Shown in pieces: positions 1-13,578 of a DNA stretch of 64,000 bases (positions within the stretch are counted from its first letter, which is position 1; each line of letters opens with the position of its first letter). Under the pieces are notes generated by a model. It was not told the DNA's origin, searched no databases, and worked only from the letters and a program-made list of their open reading frames with translations. The position numbers and the translations under genes are program-made. Source of the DNA: Sisyra terminalis (Eukaryota; Arthropoda; Insecta; Neuroptera; Sisyridae); the NCBI GenBank assembly GCA_958496175.1, contig OY292274.1:62754630-62818629 (forward strand), written 5' to 3'.

Positions 1-2433
1 CCGAGTCCTCTGGTATTTTATATAAAAAAAAATTTTGCATAAAATAATCAAGTACCTATATATCAATTGTAACACGAGCAATTTGTATAAAGCTTTTTTT
101 TAAATGTATTTAATATTATTACCATACAGAAAAAAAATTAATGAAATCCTGAAATGAAATTTGAAATTTGGTTTGTTTGTCAAACATTAAAAATATCATT
201 ATATTGTATATATATTCAAAAAATACTAGTTTATGCATATAAAAGTTAAATACTTCATATTTTTGATATATTCACTTCGATAGTTGAATGAATATTAAAT
301 TAAAACTACGTTCACAGATATATAATCGAATTGAAATGAACTGAATTTAACTTAACAGCTTCTGAAGATTTAAATTTACACGTGTAGGTCAAATATAGAT
401 TTAAATTTATTATAATAACTAAACTATAAAACCATATTTAAAAATTTATGAATGTAAAGTCTATAATATAGATTTAAATTTATTTAAATGAATTTTATTT
501 TTATTGCAACTTTTGTCCGTATGGATTCCACACGTAAAGTGCGAAATCAATTTCAATTATTAGCCAGTATGGAATGCAAACTTTCGTACTTTCAACTGTT
601 GATATGAATATAACGTAGTAAGGGCTTGAAGGCCAAAATGAGAGAATGGCAGATATAAATCTGTCGTTTAAGGAATCTGAGCCGGTTTGAGGAATTTATT
701 ATTTGTTGTCAATTATAAATACATTAACACCTCTTTCCGAATCCATAAATGTAACCTTTGATACTATCTTCTTCTCATTACTATATTATTTATTTTCGCC
801 TGTTAAGAGCAGGTAAAATTCTTTTCAATTTCACACTTGTTCGGAATTTATCCGGTTTTGCTCACAATATTGATCATTATAGAACAAAGATCAATAAAAT
901 TTAATGTAAATTTCTACCTGAATTCCATCGTACGTCAAATGAACAAGGAGGTTAATCGAATTTGATAATATTTTGTTTACAGGTACATCTTAGTGTTTCG
1001 CCAAAAAAAAAGTATAAGGAAGATCACAGATAAGTCTAATCTAAATAGTTGTACCAATATTATATTCTGATTTCACTTATGGTTCCAAATTAAAGACAGC
1101 TTTACTGATTTAATAGAAACTATAATCGAGTTCAACTAATTTTTCTTCAGAAGAAAAGGTTGCCTATTTACGTTTAATTATTAATAATAAATGTAGCATT
1201 CAGAAGAAAGCCGATTAAAATAACTAAACGGACACCAAATTTTTGGATATAAATTGAACCCTTTAATTAAAAATTTATGTTCTTTTTTGAGGTATCAAAA
1301 AATCAGCATACTTGAAATCAGAATAACCTATACTGGACGGACTGCACGGACACACGGAAAGATAGTCAATTTATATATAAGAATGTTGCAATTACAATAT
1401 TTGGTGCACTTTCTGGTAAAGCCACATCACTAAGCCTTCCAAAATTTTCAGGTCTATTTAAATCGCTAAATTAACCTATTAGGTATCTAAAACTATTTTA
1501 ATAACTTTATAACTTCTAAACACTAAAAAAAATTGTTTTTGCTCTTATCGACTTAACAAAAGAATTTAGGTTTAGTTAGTAACATAAGCTTAGTAACATA
1601 ATTTTTTTCTTGATCAATTTTACCTAAACTTGTTCACTTTTACATGGACAATATCATAATATATTAAAGGTCCTGCTATTTACTGTTTGTATAAATTAAA
1701 TGTAGTTTCAAACTTGCGGGTAGACTAGATATTGATCACTTTTATGATGTTGGTATTTCAATAATAAAATTGACAACCTTACAATTCCAGTTTCGTCCCC
1801 TCAACCTTAATGAAGTCCTCAATGTACTCCCACCGTTAAAATCATAATAAACTTATATTTGCCTTTATCGATAAATGAGAGGAAATTTCCTTGGAGATTA
1901 TTCAAAATATAATTGCTATCAGCCCAAATAAATGAGAATGTGGCTATTTAAAGTAAAAGAGGATGCCCACATGATACTAAAATTAGATTTCATCCTTTTC
2001 ATTCATCAATGCTGGTTTTCACTGAAATTCTTTTGAGTAATTTTTCATTTTACTATTTATACAATTCTTCCTCTTTTTTGTTTGGATAAACAAAAAATAG
2101 GACAAAAGCAATAATAATTGAAATGAAAAAAGGGAAAATGGAATGAAATGTTATGAAAACAATACTTTTCCATCAATGTTTGAGAACTTTCCCTCTTGAA
2201 TCGGAAATAATATTGGAATATGTGGGTCAAGGATTTTCCCAATATGTAAAAGCTTTTATTTGTGCAGAAAGTCATAAAAAGAAGCTATTTGCTTCAATGT
2301 AATCATTGTCCTTAATGAGAAACAGTGCAAGTGAAGAGTAATTGTGTTACATAACAAGACTGAAAAAAAAAACGGCCGAGATGGGGAGGAAAGTTTGTGG
2401 GATAATTGAAAATATTACAATACAATTGCTTAC
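1..2433 (-). other. amon: amontillado (PC2) intron 2, partial
   Basis: This is sequence downstream (minus strand) of the amon exon 2 donor at 2433/2432. The next coding exon was not found, so it must lie beyond the left edge. The stretch is AT-rich and has no gene I can support. The only structure is a diverged dispersed repeat at about 637-1320 (listed separately). The short open frames here do not resemble known proteins. Confidence 0.7.
637..1320 (+). repeat. Dispersed repeat, copy A (partner at 40,890-41,600)
   Basis: About 680 bp aligns along its length, in the same orientation, with 40,890-41,600. Shared blocks include AAAATGAGAGAATGGCAG near the start and TCTAATCTAAATAGTTGTAC in the middle. 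The partner copy lies inside a Helitron, so this copy is either a fragment of the same Helitron family or an independent element that also landed in that Helitron. No coding capacity is visible. Confidence 0.75.
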
Positions 2434-2538
2434 CATGGGCTCTACTTTTAATTTTCTCGTGTGTGGTAAACTCCGCTTTGTGCGCACCGAAGCAAGAGCG
2501 GGATGAAGAAAATGATATTCGGTTTCAGACCCCAAAAC
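2434..2538 (-). CDS. amon: amontillado / PC2 proprotein convertase, coding exon 2
   Basis: This 35-codon exon has an acceptor AG at 2540-2539 and a donor GTAAGC from 2433, with phase 0 at both ends. It encodes the second half of the PC2 prodomain. It begins VLGSETEYHFLHPALA and continues with VRTKRSLPHTRKLK, which contains the internal R-x-K-R secondary cleavage site followed by the PHTR motif typical of PC2. It joins in frame to exon 1 (29,705-29,896), whose last residues are NLGP. PC2 is a subtilisin-like endoprotease that matures neuropeptides and hormones in dense-core vesicles; the prodomain acts as an intramolecular chaperone and inhibitor. The catalytic exons are outside the window. 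Confidence is high because both halves match the family and the splice phases agree, despite the 27-kb separation. Confidence 0.88.
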
Positions 2539-2778
2539 CTGGAAAATAAAAAAAAAATATTAAAACTTTCGTATGTTTCTTTAGGAAAACAATACTGTTG
2601 TAATTTTTTAAGTGTAGGAAGAAGAATGATGTGGAAATTTTTTTTTTTGGAAGTTATACTTTTTAGCGGCGTTTTGAAAAAAATTCAGACTGAAGTTTTG
2701 TTTATTTTTAATTTATTTTAGTTAGCAAAATCTACTTTTAACTTTAACATTGATAAATATTTTATTTTTTTCCATACT

Positions 2779-3485
2779 TTGACAACGACACTAATCCCAA
2801 TTGCTTCCAAGGTTTGTTATTTAGGCTTCTACCTAGACAGCCACTTAGCCTGGAACCCACATATTAAATTTAAAAGACAAATACTAAACCAACGATACGG
2901 ACTATTACGTAGACTTTTAGGACCTAAATCTTCAGTTAATACAAAAACTAAACTCGCCATTTACAAAACTCTACTACGACCTATCTGGGATTACGGAGCA
3001 GAATTGTGGGACTCTGCAAAACCATCCAACATCGAATTTATCCAATCTTTCAAATCAAAAACCCTTTGTCGAATAATCAATGCTCCTTATTATGTTAACA
3101 ACCGAATCATACACAATGATCTCAACTTTCCTTTTGTCACTACCTTAGTCCAAGAACGATTCCAAAAATTCCACTCCAAGTTAGTCGACCATCCTAACCC
3201 TAACGCCCAAATTCTTTCCTCTGAAACTCATCCAGACAACATGCCACGTAGGCTGAAACCAAGGTTTATAAAATACACGGGTGGCCTCATGTTGTCTACG
3301 TGACGTATCCAGAAGAAATTCGTACATATCTTCAAACTGATTCAAATTTCAAAATTCTTCGTATGACGTCATATTTTTTTTCTAATGGGGCAACCTGTGT
3401 AATTTATAGACATTGGGCTGAAACGACGTTGGCCTCGCGACCTCCTAACAAATTCTTAGAGGGTCCCAACATTGGTTGGGCATCT
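2779..3485 (+). mobile_element. Jockey-clade non-LTR retrotransposon, 3' fragment
   Basis: A plus-strand frame from about 2,779 encodes the C-terminal part of a Jockey-type reverse transcriptase ORF. It has the YLGFYLDSHLAWNPHI block, then YKTLLRPIWDYGAELW, then a TLCRIINAPYYV block and a PNPNAQIL block before a PRRLK end. This order is that of the thumb and C-terminal region of insect Jockey elements. The frame is broken at 3,260-3,415 by a MITE insertion; the last part of the ORF resumes after it with basic and Trp residues before a stop. The element is 5' truncated, as is usual for reverse-transcribed copies, and is dead. Confidence 0.85.
3260..3415 (+). mobile_element. Mutator-like MITE, copy 1 (156 bp)
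   Basis: The element starts CAAGGTTTATAAAATACAC and ends with a diverged reverse complement of it (ATTTATAGACATTG). It is flanked by a perfect 9-bp target duplication, GGCTGAAAC, at 3,251-3,259 and 3,416-3,424. It is inserted in the C-terminal coding region of the Jockey fragment. Two sister copies lie at 13,579-13,742 and 14,024-14,177. A 9-bp duplication is the signature of Mutator-like elements; Merlin (8-9 bp) is an alternative. No coding capacity. Confidence 0.88.
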
Positions 3486-4084
3486 ATACATAAATAAAAA
3501 ATATCGCCAAGTTCAATAAAGTTGGTCCTAATTATAAGTAAACTTAATTAAAGCAACTTGCATTTTTAAACTTGTGATATCTTTCGAATGGAATGTTCAA
3601 ATTGAATAACTCAAAAAGTTATATAATGGTTGAAGCAAACTTAAATATGAAGTCATTTATTTTGATAAGGATTAAGCCCAAAGTATAAATAAAAAGCTTT
3701 TTTAGCGTTGGCATTTGTATATATTTTGAAATGAAAAAAGACTTATTGTAACATAACTATAATAGTTAGACATATGCTGTCGCTTTATTTTTTGTAGATA
3801 ATGATATGTTCTGCAAAATCGTACTACATTATTTTGTACTATAACCAATAGTTTTCGTAGCTCACGCGATAAAAGAATGTTTTTTGGTAATATTTTCAGA
3901 CCTGGGGTTACATTATTGGAGTTTTAGTATGGATCCCTAACTCTTTTGAAAATGTAATATAGCCTATGTTCACCGGAAATAGTGTAGCTTCCCAACAGTG
4001 AAAGGATTTTTTAAATCGGCCAAGTAGTTTCGGAGCCTATTTGAAGCAAACAAACAATCAAATCTTTCCTCTTTTTAATAATAG
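3484..4084 (+). repeat. Dispersed repeat, 3' part (partner at 17,723-18,344)
   Basis: About 600 bp matches 17,723-18,344 throughout, with shared blocks AATATCGCCAAGTTCAATAA near the start and CAAACAAACAATCAAATC at the end. The A/T-rich CAAACAAACAATC tail is typical of insect non-autonomous retroposons of the RTE/SINE kind. This copy begins directly after the Jockey remnant, so it appears 5' truncated relative to the other copy. No ORF. Confidence 0.7.
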
Positions 4085-5584
4085 ATTATCAAAGAAAATA
4101 ATATAATTCAAATGAAAGAAGATCCAACTCTGAACTTCACCAAAACTTTATACAAGACCACAAACGAAAGTGACTATCTTTTTAAAGATAAGATTTTTTG
4201 GATGTTATATATGCTTACAAACGTTCCTTGATAAAGGTAAAAAACCGAGTAGCAAAAATGTAAGAATAACTAGCAAACTTTACAAGCATTCCTAGATATA
4301 TACTGAAAAAAGATACCAGCGATTCTACTTTTGGTTTTGTAAAGGTATCAATTTTTCTAAATTTTTACCAAGTAGTGATTTAATTTTATAAATATGGTAC
4401 AAAAAGTTTAATTTTTTTTTTTTTTGAAATCATTACCAACGTTTTTAGGTCACAAAACTTCTTACTTTGTGAGATCTTTGATATCGAAATCTCAAACACT
4501 TCTGCATTCTTTTATCCAGTAAAGCATAATATTCAAAGCTTTCACCATTGTTATTTGCTACTTTTATAACAGTAAAGACAAAGATTTTTTTTCTCCTCTT
4601 AAAAGCTCTTTCAATTCTTAAGTAGATTAAGTTCATTGTTGAAAATCTGAGGTAATATTTTCTCTAAGCTAACAGAAAGTCTGTTTCTAGGCAAGCTTAA
4701 AGACGTCCTTCTAAAACGTATTTACATTCTTTATCCTTTGTATGATTTCCAGTTGAATCTAACACCTAATTAAAAGAAGTTGCTTATTTCATCATCTTTT
4801 AAGAGAAAAATAAATCAGAAACTCTTCTATATTAAAAAACCCAAAGAACAAAAGTTTTTGTTTTTACTTTTATGATTATATTGAAAAAATTCAATCTTTA
4901 TATTTCTTTTTTCTTTCAAGAAAAGCAAAAGCTCAACATTTTTTCTTATTGAAATCCACAATTTTCTTTTTATTTTTCTTTTCATTTCACTCATGATTTA
5001 TTACACAATATTCATACGAAAGTTTCTCTTTTTCTTCGTCTTTGTTAAAGTTCACATGTTCCGTAACAGAATCAAAAGCGGAACGCAAAAGGCAAAAGAA
5101 GAAGAAGAGGAAAAAAAGCAACTGAGACTTGTTTTTCCTTATTTTCAATTTGTGGTGTATTTTTCTTGTAGCTCAATAAGACAAGTTGATTGAAATATCT
5201 TGTTGGTAACGGTTGAAAAATCATCCAACAACAAACATAGGTATATCATTGATTACTTTTTCACCCTACGGACTTATTTTGCTAAACTTTTCGTGCATTA
5301 TTCAAAACTGGAGTGGCAATTACACATTCGTTGAAACAAGTGGCGGCTTGTCAACGGCAAAGACAAACGAGGATGTGGGTCCCTGAGCAAAACTTTAAAG
5401 CTTCTGGTTATTTTTATTTTGAATTCAAGTATTTTCTCATATCTTTAGCTTTCAGAGCTTTATTAAAAAAGTTTTCAAGAACCATCCTTAATTGAATCTA
5501 ATCACGTTTTGGTACTACCGTATCTAACACTTGCCAAAAAGGGCCATCTTTATCACTTTCTCCTGTATTATTGCATTACATATT

Positions 5585-7690
5585 GGGTCAGTCCAATTCA
5601 GTCGGTCCAGCACTGGTCGCATGATTATTTTTTTTAATTCTGATTTTTTTTTTGAGGTCACCCCAACTTGGTGGTAGTTCAAATTCATCATTATTTTAAT
5701 TTTATGGTTTTTAGTTTTCCAGTGGTGGCCATATTAGTTTTACTAGGCGCAGACATTTTCGCACTTTTAAGGGTTTGCGGAAACTTGATTATCTCAGGCC
5801 CTATTTGTCCTATCAAAATGAAATTAAAAGCAGTGTATTTATGAAAATATAAACTATAAAGTTGTATAAAGATGTTTTTACCAAAATGTAATTCTAAGGA
5901 GTGAAATTTCAGCCTGAATTTTTAGCTCTCATTTGTAAAAACTCCAATTTTTACGGAAAGATTGTGAATGAAGGGAAAGAGTCTACACGTTAAAACTTTT
6001 TTTTACAAACAATTAGGTACTAGTTGTATTCAAAAACAAAATTTGAAGTCTGAGACTTTAAGCCTTTTTAAAATAAAAAATAACAAATTTTGAAAATTTC
6101 CAAATTTTGCAATTTTCTAAGCGCAATATCTCTGGTGGAGGACCAGATAAAAATCTGAGATATCGCTACATTATAGTACTGTATAATAGTATTATACACC
6201 TTAAATTTGGAGTTTGAGATATGACTAGGAGCAGAGGTATTGCAAACACAAAACCATATTAGTGACCATATTAGTTTTAGGAGGCGCAGATATTTTCGCA
6301 CTTTTAAGGGTTTGCGGAAACTTGATTATCTCAGGCCCTATTTGTTCTATCAAAATGAAACTCAAAGCATTGGGTTCATAAAAATCAAAACTATAAGGTT
6401 GTAATAAGACGTTTTCACCTAAATGTAATTCTAAGGGGTGAAATTTCAGCCTAAACTTTTAGCTCTCATTTGTAAAAACTCCAAATTTCACGGAAAAATT
6501 GTGAAGGAAGGGAAAGAGTCTACACGTTAAAACTTTTTTTTAACAAACAATTAGGTACTAGTTGTATTCAAAAACAAAATTTGACGTCTGAGACTTTAAG
6601 CCTGTTTGAAATAAAAAATAACAAAATTTGGAAATTTTCAAAATTTCAAAATTTGCAATTTTCTGGGCTCAATATCTCTGGTGGGGGACCAGATAAAAAT
6701 CTGAAATATCACTGCATTATAGTACTGTATGATAAGATTATGCATCTAAAATTTGGAGTTTGAGATTTGACTAGGAGCAGAGGAATTGGAAGCACAAAAT
6801 GTCAAAGCTTTTTGTCGAACACCAAGATTAGTTGATGACTATGGGTACGTACATACATTATTAGCTTTCAGAAAGAAGTATATGTTTTAAATTTAAGCTA
6901 TGAATAACAGTTAGCCCAGAGTATATGTTGTTTTGTGTAAAATGCCCTTTTTATCAAGTATATGTCACATATTAAATGGTTAAATATATTATAATCACCT
7001 ACTGTATGCATTATTTTGACATTTTGTGCTTGTAATACCTCTGCTCCTAGTCAAATCTCAAACTCCAAATTTTAGATCCATAATACTATTATACAGTACT
7101 ATAATGTAGTGATATTTCAGTTTTATCTGGTCCCCCACCAGAGATATTGAGCTCAGAAAATTGCAAATTTTGAAAATTACCAAATTTTGTTATTTTTTAT
7201 TTTAAAAAGGCTTAAAGTCTTAGACTTCAAATTTTGTTTTTGAATACAACTAGTACCTAATTGTTAAAAAAATTAACGTGTAGACTCTTTCCCTTCCTTC
7301 ACAATCTTTCCGTGAAAATTGGAGTTTTTACAAATGAGAACTAAAAATTTAGGCTGAAATTTCACCCCTTAGAATAACATTTAGGTGAAAACGTCTTATT
7401 ATAACCTTATAGCTTATATTTTCATGAACCCACTGCTTTTAAATTCATTTTGAAAGGACCAATAGGGCCTGCGATAATCAAGTTTCCGCGAACCCTTAAA
7501 AGTGCGAAAATTTCTGCGCCTAGTAAACCTTATATGGCCACCACTGGAAAACTAAAACAATAAAATTGAAATAATGATGTATTTGAACTACCCACAGGTT
7601 GGAGTGAGAGCACACAAAAAAATATTTTTTTTTAAAATGGTCGAGCAACCATTTCATTTTATTTTTGGACCACGTAATTTGGACTGACCC
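5585..7690. mobile_element. Long foldback element FB1, copy 1 (2.1 kb)
   Basis: The ends are GGGTCAGTCCAA and its reverse complement, each followed outward by TATT (5,581-5,584 and 7,691-7,694). Nearly the whole element is a pair of inverted arms around a spacer (about 6,790-7,020). The left arm carries an internal direct duplication, about 5,740-6,270 against 6,250-6,790, including repeated GGTTTGCGGAAACTTGATTA. This makes it longer than the copy at 33,041-34,618. No transposase is seen, so it must be non-autonomous. Confidence 0.82.
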
Positions 7691-9985
7691 TATTGTTATC
7701 ATTATAAGATTTGCACTTCCATAAAAACCAATATATACGCGCAATATTCATCTAACTATTAATTATCTCATACTCCAAGAAGTGAAAAAAAAAACAGACA
7801 AAAACGCTCTCCCATTTCATTTAATTTCCGCTCGCGTTAATTAACATCTTTTCAATTTCATTTATTGTTCCGATTAAATTCAATTCCATTTACTTGACAG
7901 TCGCAAAAAGAGAATAAACTTCCAATTAAAATAAGTTTTTCTTTTACTTTTCCCTCACAATTAGTTTCGTAATTACATCGCCCATTTATTCCCCACACAA
8001 GTTCCCTTACGAAAAGAATACAAGCACAAATTGCATCAGAATTCCAAATCGAATTTTCGCTGGCTATTGAATTACAATTGATCGAATTGAAATTTATTAA
8101 CGTCACGTTTTACGACTTTACATTAATAAATAGAACTGTACATTGTGTGTACTTTATATTACGAGAAAGGGTTGGAAAATTAAAAAAATAATTTAATATC
8201 AATATATATTCGATATCGAGCAATGGTATCGATACGACGCGACGCCTGTTTTCTAAGAACTAATATTTGTTCGCTTATATTAAACGCTTAAGAGATTAAA
8301 ATAATAAATTATTTGCGTTTGTGTGTTCAGGCTTTAAGGTCAATAATTTTACTGAAATTTTCCATTGAATATAATGTGTTAATCCAATTATTGAAATTAT
8401 TAAATTTCAATGAAAATCAGTCGGAGAAAAATAAGTGATTTTTATATTTCCGATTGAAATTGAATTGTGTTCTGATTTAATTTTAACAATTTTTTCATTA
8501 AATATCAAATATTTCTTTCCCTTGAAGAATTTTAAATTTTTAAATTTTCTTTTCTTTCGTGAATAGCCTTATATATGTACCTCTGGCAAAAAATCTGATT
8601 AGAAAAGTATTTGAGTATATTAAGGGTGTGATGACTTTTAATGGATTCTCTACTAAAATTGAAGATATACCTAATTCTTAAAAGGGTTATTTGGAGGAAA
8701 AATCGGTCAAAAACACTGTGGATATGAACTGGGGAAAGGCAAGAAGATCGTTGTTCTTGTCTAACAATATTATCCAGAGATTTTCTTTAAAATTGAGAAG
8801 ATATGGAAGCATTTTGGTATGGAGGGTGGATATAGGACATAAACGTAGAAATCAAAAGAGAACTTCCAAATTTCACCATTTTCCATCCAAAGTTTATTCT
8901 TTTAACATGTTACCTATCTTATAATTTTATAACTAAAAGCCGAAGTAAATTAAGAACAATTTTTGAATTTTAGCGCTTGAATCATTCTAACTTAAATTTA
9001 GATGATCTCAATGGTTAATTTACCAGCTCTCTGAGTAGGTTTCAGTCTAGGGTGGCTAATTGGGCCTAAAAATTTGCTAATCACAGAGCACAAACTGCGA
9101 TTCCTCTGATAGAATAAATGTATTTAGTATAATTCCGAAGTAAGGTACCGAATTTCAGAGGTCATTTGGGGTGGCAAATTTGGGTAAGTCCACCATTGGA
9201 TGATCTCTTTAAAACCAAACTATTAACTTCTTTTATATTTTTTAAAATATAAGTGGGTAATATTTTACAAAAGCAAATTTATCTTAAGTACTTTCCTTGT
9301 TTAAAGACCAACTACCATAAGTGCATCTAAAATAGTTTATACCGTAAATAAGATCTTTAGATACTATACCTCTCAGGTATAGAAAATTGGACAAAGTTAA
9401 ATTTCTTACTAAATATTTGAATCATTTTTATAGTAATAGTAGAATTAGTTTTAGTAGAATTAGTATTAGAATAATTAGGAGTGAAAATCAACTATTTTAT
9501 CGTTTGTGAAAATAAATAGTAGTTTAAGTAGAATATTTATCTTTTTTTATATTAATTATTGCAAGAAACATTTTCCAGTTTTCTATAACAAACATATTTC
9601 TATGTTATTTACGTTTTATAATTGGAAATAGTGTTATATTGTGATTCTGTATTTCAATTTTGGTGAATTAAAACTTCAACAATAGAACTTTTGTTAGTTA
9701 AAATGTGTAAAAACTTCAATAATAAAATAAGTAAAAAATTTTAAATTGGCGCTTAAAAAATTTAAAACTAGTTCTCATTGTTATCGACTATGCTACCCTA
9801 GTGCCACTAGTGTACGTCAGAATGAACTAAGCTTTTTGGGGAATAAAAAATCAATATTGGGTAGCCGGGGTTACCCTTCCATGGTTCCAAAGCTTACTTT
9901 AGTTTCCTTGTTTTCCTTTGATAACTTCCTATTTAAATTATTCAATTCTCAAAATATTATTTGTTCAATTATGACAAAGAATTTT

Positions 9986-11480
9986 TTCGTTAACCCGTCC
10001 CAACCAGTGGCGTAGCTAAGTAACCAAGGGCCTTGGGGCAAATTAAAAAATGGGGCCCAACTGCTATGTAAACTGTTTAGGTTTAATCAAATAAAAATAT
10101 GAAATATACAAATACTTTAAAAATGCTAAGCTACTTAAGCTCTTTTTTGTGCACTGCAGGGCAGGTAATAAAAATATTAAATAGTAACAACATAAATTAC
10201 AATTAATACTTGGTGTAGGTTTGGCTAATAAAACGAAATAGAGAAGATTCAAGGGATTATTATATAAAGGTCGGGCCTACCAACTGACTAAATAATAATT
10301 ACATTTACAATGTTTTCCTAGCTCTAGTTTTCGCAAAAGTATCAATGACTTCGTTTAAATCCAAGCTTGATGCAGTTTTGTTTTCAATCGCTATTAGCGA
10401 TAAATATCGGAGTCGAGTTTGGCCCATATTATTTCTTAAATATTTGTTTATTATTTTTAATTTGCTAAATGACTTTTCAGCTGCTTCAGAAGTGACAGGA
10501 ATTGTAAAGAATAATAATATCGCTATAAATACTTCCGTTAGGTCGCATTCTAGCACTCCATATTTGCTCATTATTTCCTTACATAATTGGTGAACTTCCA
10601 ACAGAATTTCCAAAAGTTCAGTTCGATCGAGAATTCTGGTAAGGATTCGAGGGCCCCCTGAGCTTGAGGGCCCCGGGGCACTGCCTCGCCTAGCCCCTAG
10701 GTAGCTACGCCACTGGTCCCAACACCTAAAAGCTTTCTTGTTTCTTAGGACTCTAAATTTCCAATTCTAATATATATTTCTTGTTACAACTATTCTTAAA
10801 CATATTTTAGATGTAATTTTAGATGTCCTTAATAATGCTTTTTTTATGGTCTGAAGTTCTGACTCTTTATTTATTACGTTACTTGATTCAAATGAGCTTT
10901 TCTGTATATTATTTGTATCTTTACAACTTCCAGATTTCTTGTTTGGGTATCCATTCCGAAAATGTATTCAAATTCATTTAACCAAATGATTAGGTGTGCC
11001 TAAATGGAATAAAGAAAATTGTTTTCAACGTCTTCTACTTTTGGCATATTTTTTCATCATCTTTTCACTGCATTAGTTAGAGCTTTAGATTTTTTTTCGT
11101 TAACCCATCGCAAAACCCAAAAGCTTTCTTGTTTCCTAGGACTCTAAATTTCCAATCCAACTCCAATATATATATATTTATTGTTATAACTATTCTTAAT
11201 TATATTATAGATGTAACTTTGTCATTATTAATGTTTTTTTATGGTTTGAAGTTCTGACTCTTAATTTGTACGTTACTTGATTTAAATGAGCTTTTTTTTA
11301 TTTTGTATACATCTTTACAACTTCCAGATTTCTCATACGATTATCAATTCCGGAAATGTTTCCAAATATATTTAATCAAATGGTTACCTAAATAAAGCTG
11401 ACAGAATTGTTTTCAATGTCTTTTACTTTTGGCTTCTTTTTCTTCATTTTTTCGCTGTATTATTTAGAGCTTAACCACTT
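9986..11480 (+). repeat. Tandem direct duplication (about 390-bp unit), one unit split by a hAT copy
   Basis: Unit 1 begins TTCGTTAACCCGTCCCAAC, is interrupted by the hAT derivative at 10,005-10,715, and resumes with AAAAGCTTTCTTGTTTC up to about 11,090. Unit 2 starts at about 11,097 with TTCGTTAACCCATCGCAAAA, contains the same AAAAGCTTTCTTGTTTC block without interruption, and runs to about 11,480. Unit 2 therefore preserves the hAT empty site. The units differ at many positions, so the duplication is old. No coding capacity was recognised. Confidence 0.75.
10005..10715 (-). mobile_element. hAT deletion derivative, copy A (711 bp)
   Basis: Termini are CAGTGGCGTAGCTA and its near-exact complement. 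A perfect 8-bp target duplication GTCCCAAC lies at 9,997-10,004 and 10,716-10,723, diagnostic of hAT. The minus strand at 10,305-10,613 keeps an open 102-codon frame corresponding to the C-terminal dimerisation domain of hAT transposases. Its FFTIPVTSEAAEKSFSKLK block and LSLIAIE end are recognisable. The N-terminal zinc finger and catalytic core are missing, so it cannot transpose itself. Copies B and C are at 36,420-37,129 and 39,033-39,747. Confidence 0.92.
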
Positions 11481-13578
11481 GTTTCGTCATTTAAAGCATT
11501 GAAAAACGTTCATGATTTTTTTTTTCAATTTCTTACAGTTACTCTCTTAAATATTTTCTCTATTCAGTACATTGTTTTTCTTTTCGAAAGCCCAACTTAT
11601 CTTTGTCCAATATCTCTTTTATTTGTTTGTCCTATATCTTCTGTTTAATAACATTAGGTGAAATCTTTTTTGGAGCTTTTTTCTTTAAGACTATCATTGT
11701 GACTTCCAAAACTTTTTGAAACCATTTTCCTGTCAACTTAAAGTCTGATTGATTTTTCAGTAATGTCATCATTCTACTTTCTTTTCTCCTTTTGATGTCC
11801 TTTACTTGTTTTTCCATTTCAATCTTAATCTTTTCTAATTTCAAATTAAAAACTCCATTTTTTCCTCAAATGCAAACTGATATCGTTAATTTTCTATCCT
11901 TTCTCTTTCGATTTCCTTTACTTGTTAAATTCCCTCTAGATTTAAAAGAAATCGAACTAAATTTGGGACTGATTTAAAATAGAGATTGGCCACTTTTAAA
12001 AAAGCTTTGTCCGATGGCAGCTGTTCTGTAGCCACGTGTTTTACCTTTGAAATACTGAGTAAAATCGTTGAAGTTCCGTGATTAATGTTTGTTATTTTGA
12101 AATATTTCTCACAATTTCTTCTAGGATTCAACGAAAGAAAAAAGGAATCTACGTTTCAACTTATAAGTTTGCCCTGTGTTTTTATTTGTCATAGCAAAAA
12201 TCTATTTATAAATCCTTCAAGCTTTCAAGTCTTCCTATCTGTATATATACGAAGGCAGACGCTTACAAAAATAAACTCCGGCGCATAAAAAAAAGACTAA
12301 CGATAAACAACATGAGTTTTCTTGACAACATTCATTATTAAAGCTCGATATTGCTTTCTATGAGTCGACTAGATAAGAAAAACAGAGACAAGAACTATAA
12401 GTAAACATTTTTCTGTTGATATCTATAAAATTTTTTCAATCGATAAAAATTCCATCATAACACAATGTAACGACTCGGTTAACTTTTAATTATTTAGTAT
12501 CTAAGAATAAGTTCCCTATAAAGTCCCATCGTTATTAAAAGCAGCTCTGTCGTTTATTTATCATTTAAATTTATTTACTTATATTTAAATATTCTCGACT
12601 CGAATCCAGAAAATTAAACGTTTGCGTAGGTTTGCGATAAGGGAATTAAACGCTTGAAAATTGTCTCATCCCTTTCTCGTCAATCTAAATAATATTATTC
12701 AACCACTGAAGTTTTCAGTGCCTACCTACCGTATTGAATTAGGATTTAAATAAATGCAAATTTATCACATTTTTTACGCCTAAAAATATTTCCAAATTAT
12801 TCAAAATTGAATTCAGTACACATTTAACTTTAGCTTGATAATAACGAAGCAAACTTTTTTAATATAATCGTCAATAAACTCACGGAAATCACGACGGAAA
12901 ATTCAATCGATTGTGGTGGAAATGCGACTTTTGAATCAAAGTATCAAGAGAATAACGTGTGATGTCAAGAGAAAATTGTGTTTATTCAAATGCAGAAAAT
13001 TCAATTTGTTCGTTACAAAATAAAAATGGTTCGCTAAATTTTCAGAGTAAAATTTATATAACACTGTCGGACATGATATTTCCTATTCTTTACTATTCCA
13101 TTGAAAATAATGCACCACGTACTCTATATAGTTTATGAAATCATAAATTGATGGCTCATTCAATTCTTCGACTACCAACGTGAAAATAAAAAAAAATCAC
13201 AATTTGATATACCAAATATCTGTAAAAGCTGCTTAAATCGGAGTAGTATTGGTACTTATTGTTCAATTCAGAGGGACTATTGTGAGACTCTGTATGCCGA
13301 CCCAGGCTGTCGATAAATTTTGTGGGTCTGAAGAAGAACCGGATATAATTCTGGGCGAAATTGAAGCAGCAATAAAAAAACTGATAAAGCGACTAGAATC
13401 GATTCAATATCGGCGGAAGTGCTAAAATTTCTGGATGACCGAGGCCTGAGAATCCTACATTTCCTCTGCCAAAAGATTTGGAAGACGGGAGTATGGCCAA
13501 AAGATTGGTCCACGTCGGTTCTGTAACCAATACACAAAAAGGCCCTCAACACTGAGTGTGATAATTATCGTCTAATAG

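Noticed and set aside
11632..12288. Several 60-70 codon frames on both strands
   Set aside because: Low-complexity Lys/Phe/Ile-rich translations with mutual overlap; no homology or gene structure visible.
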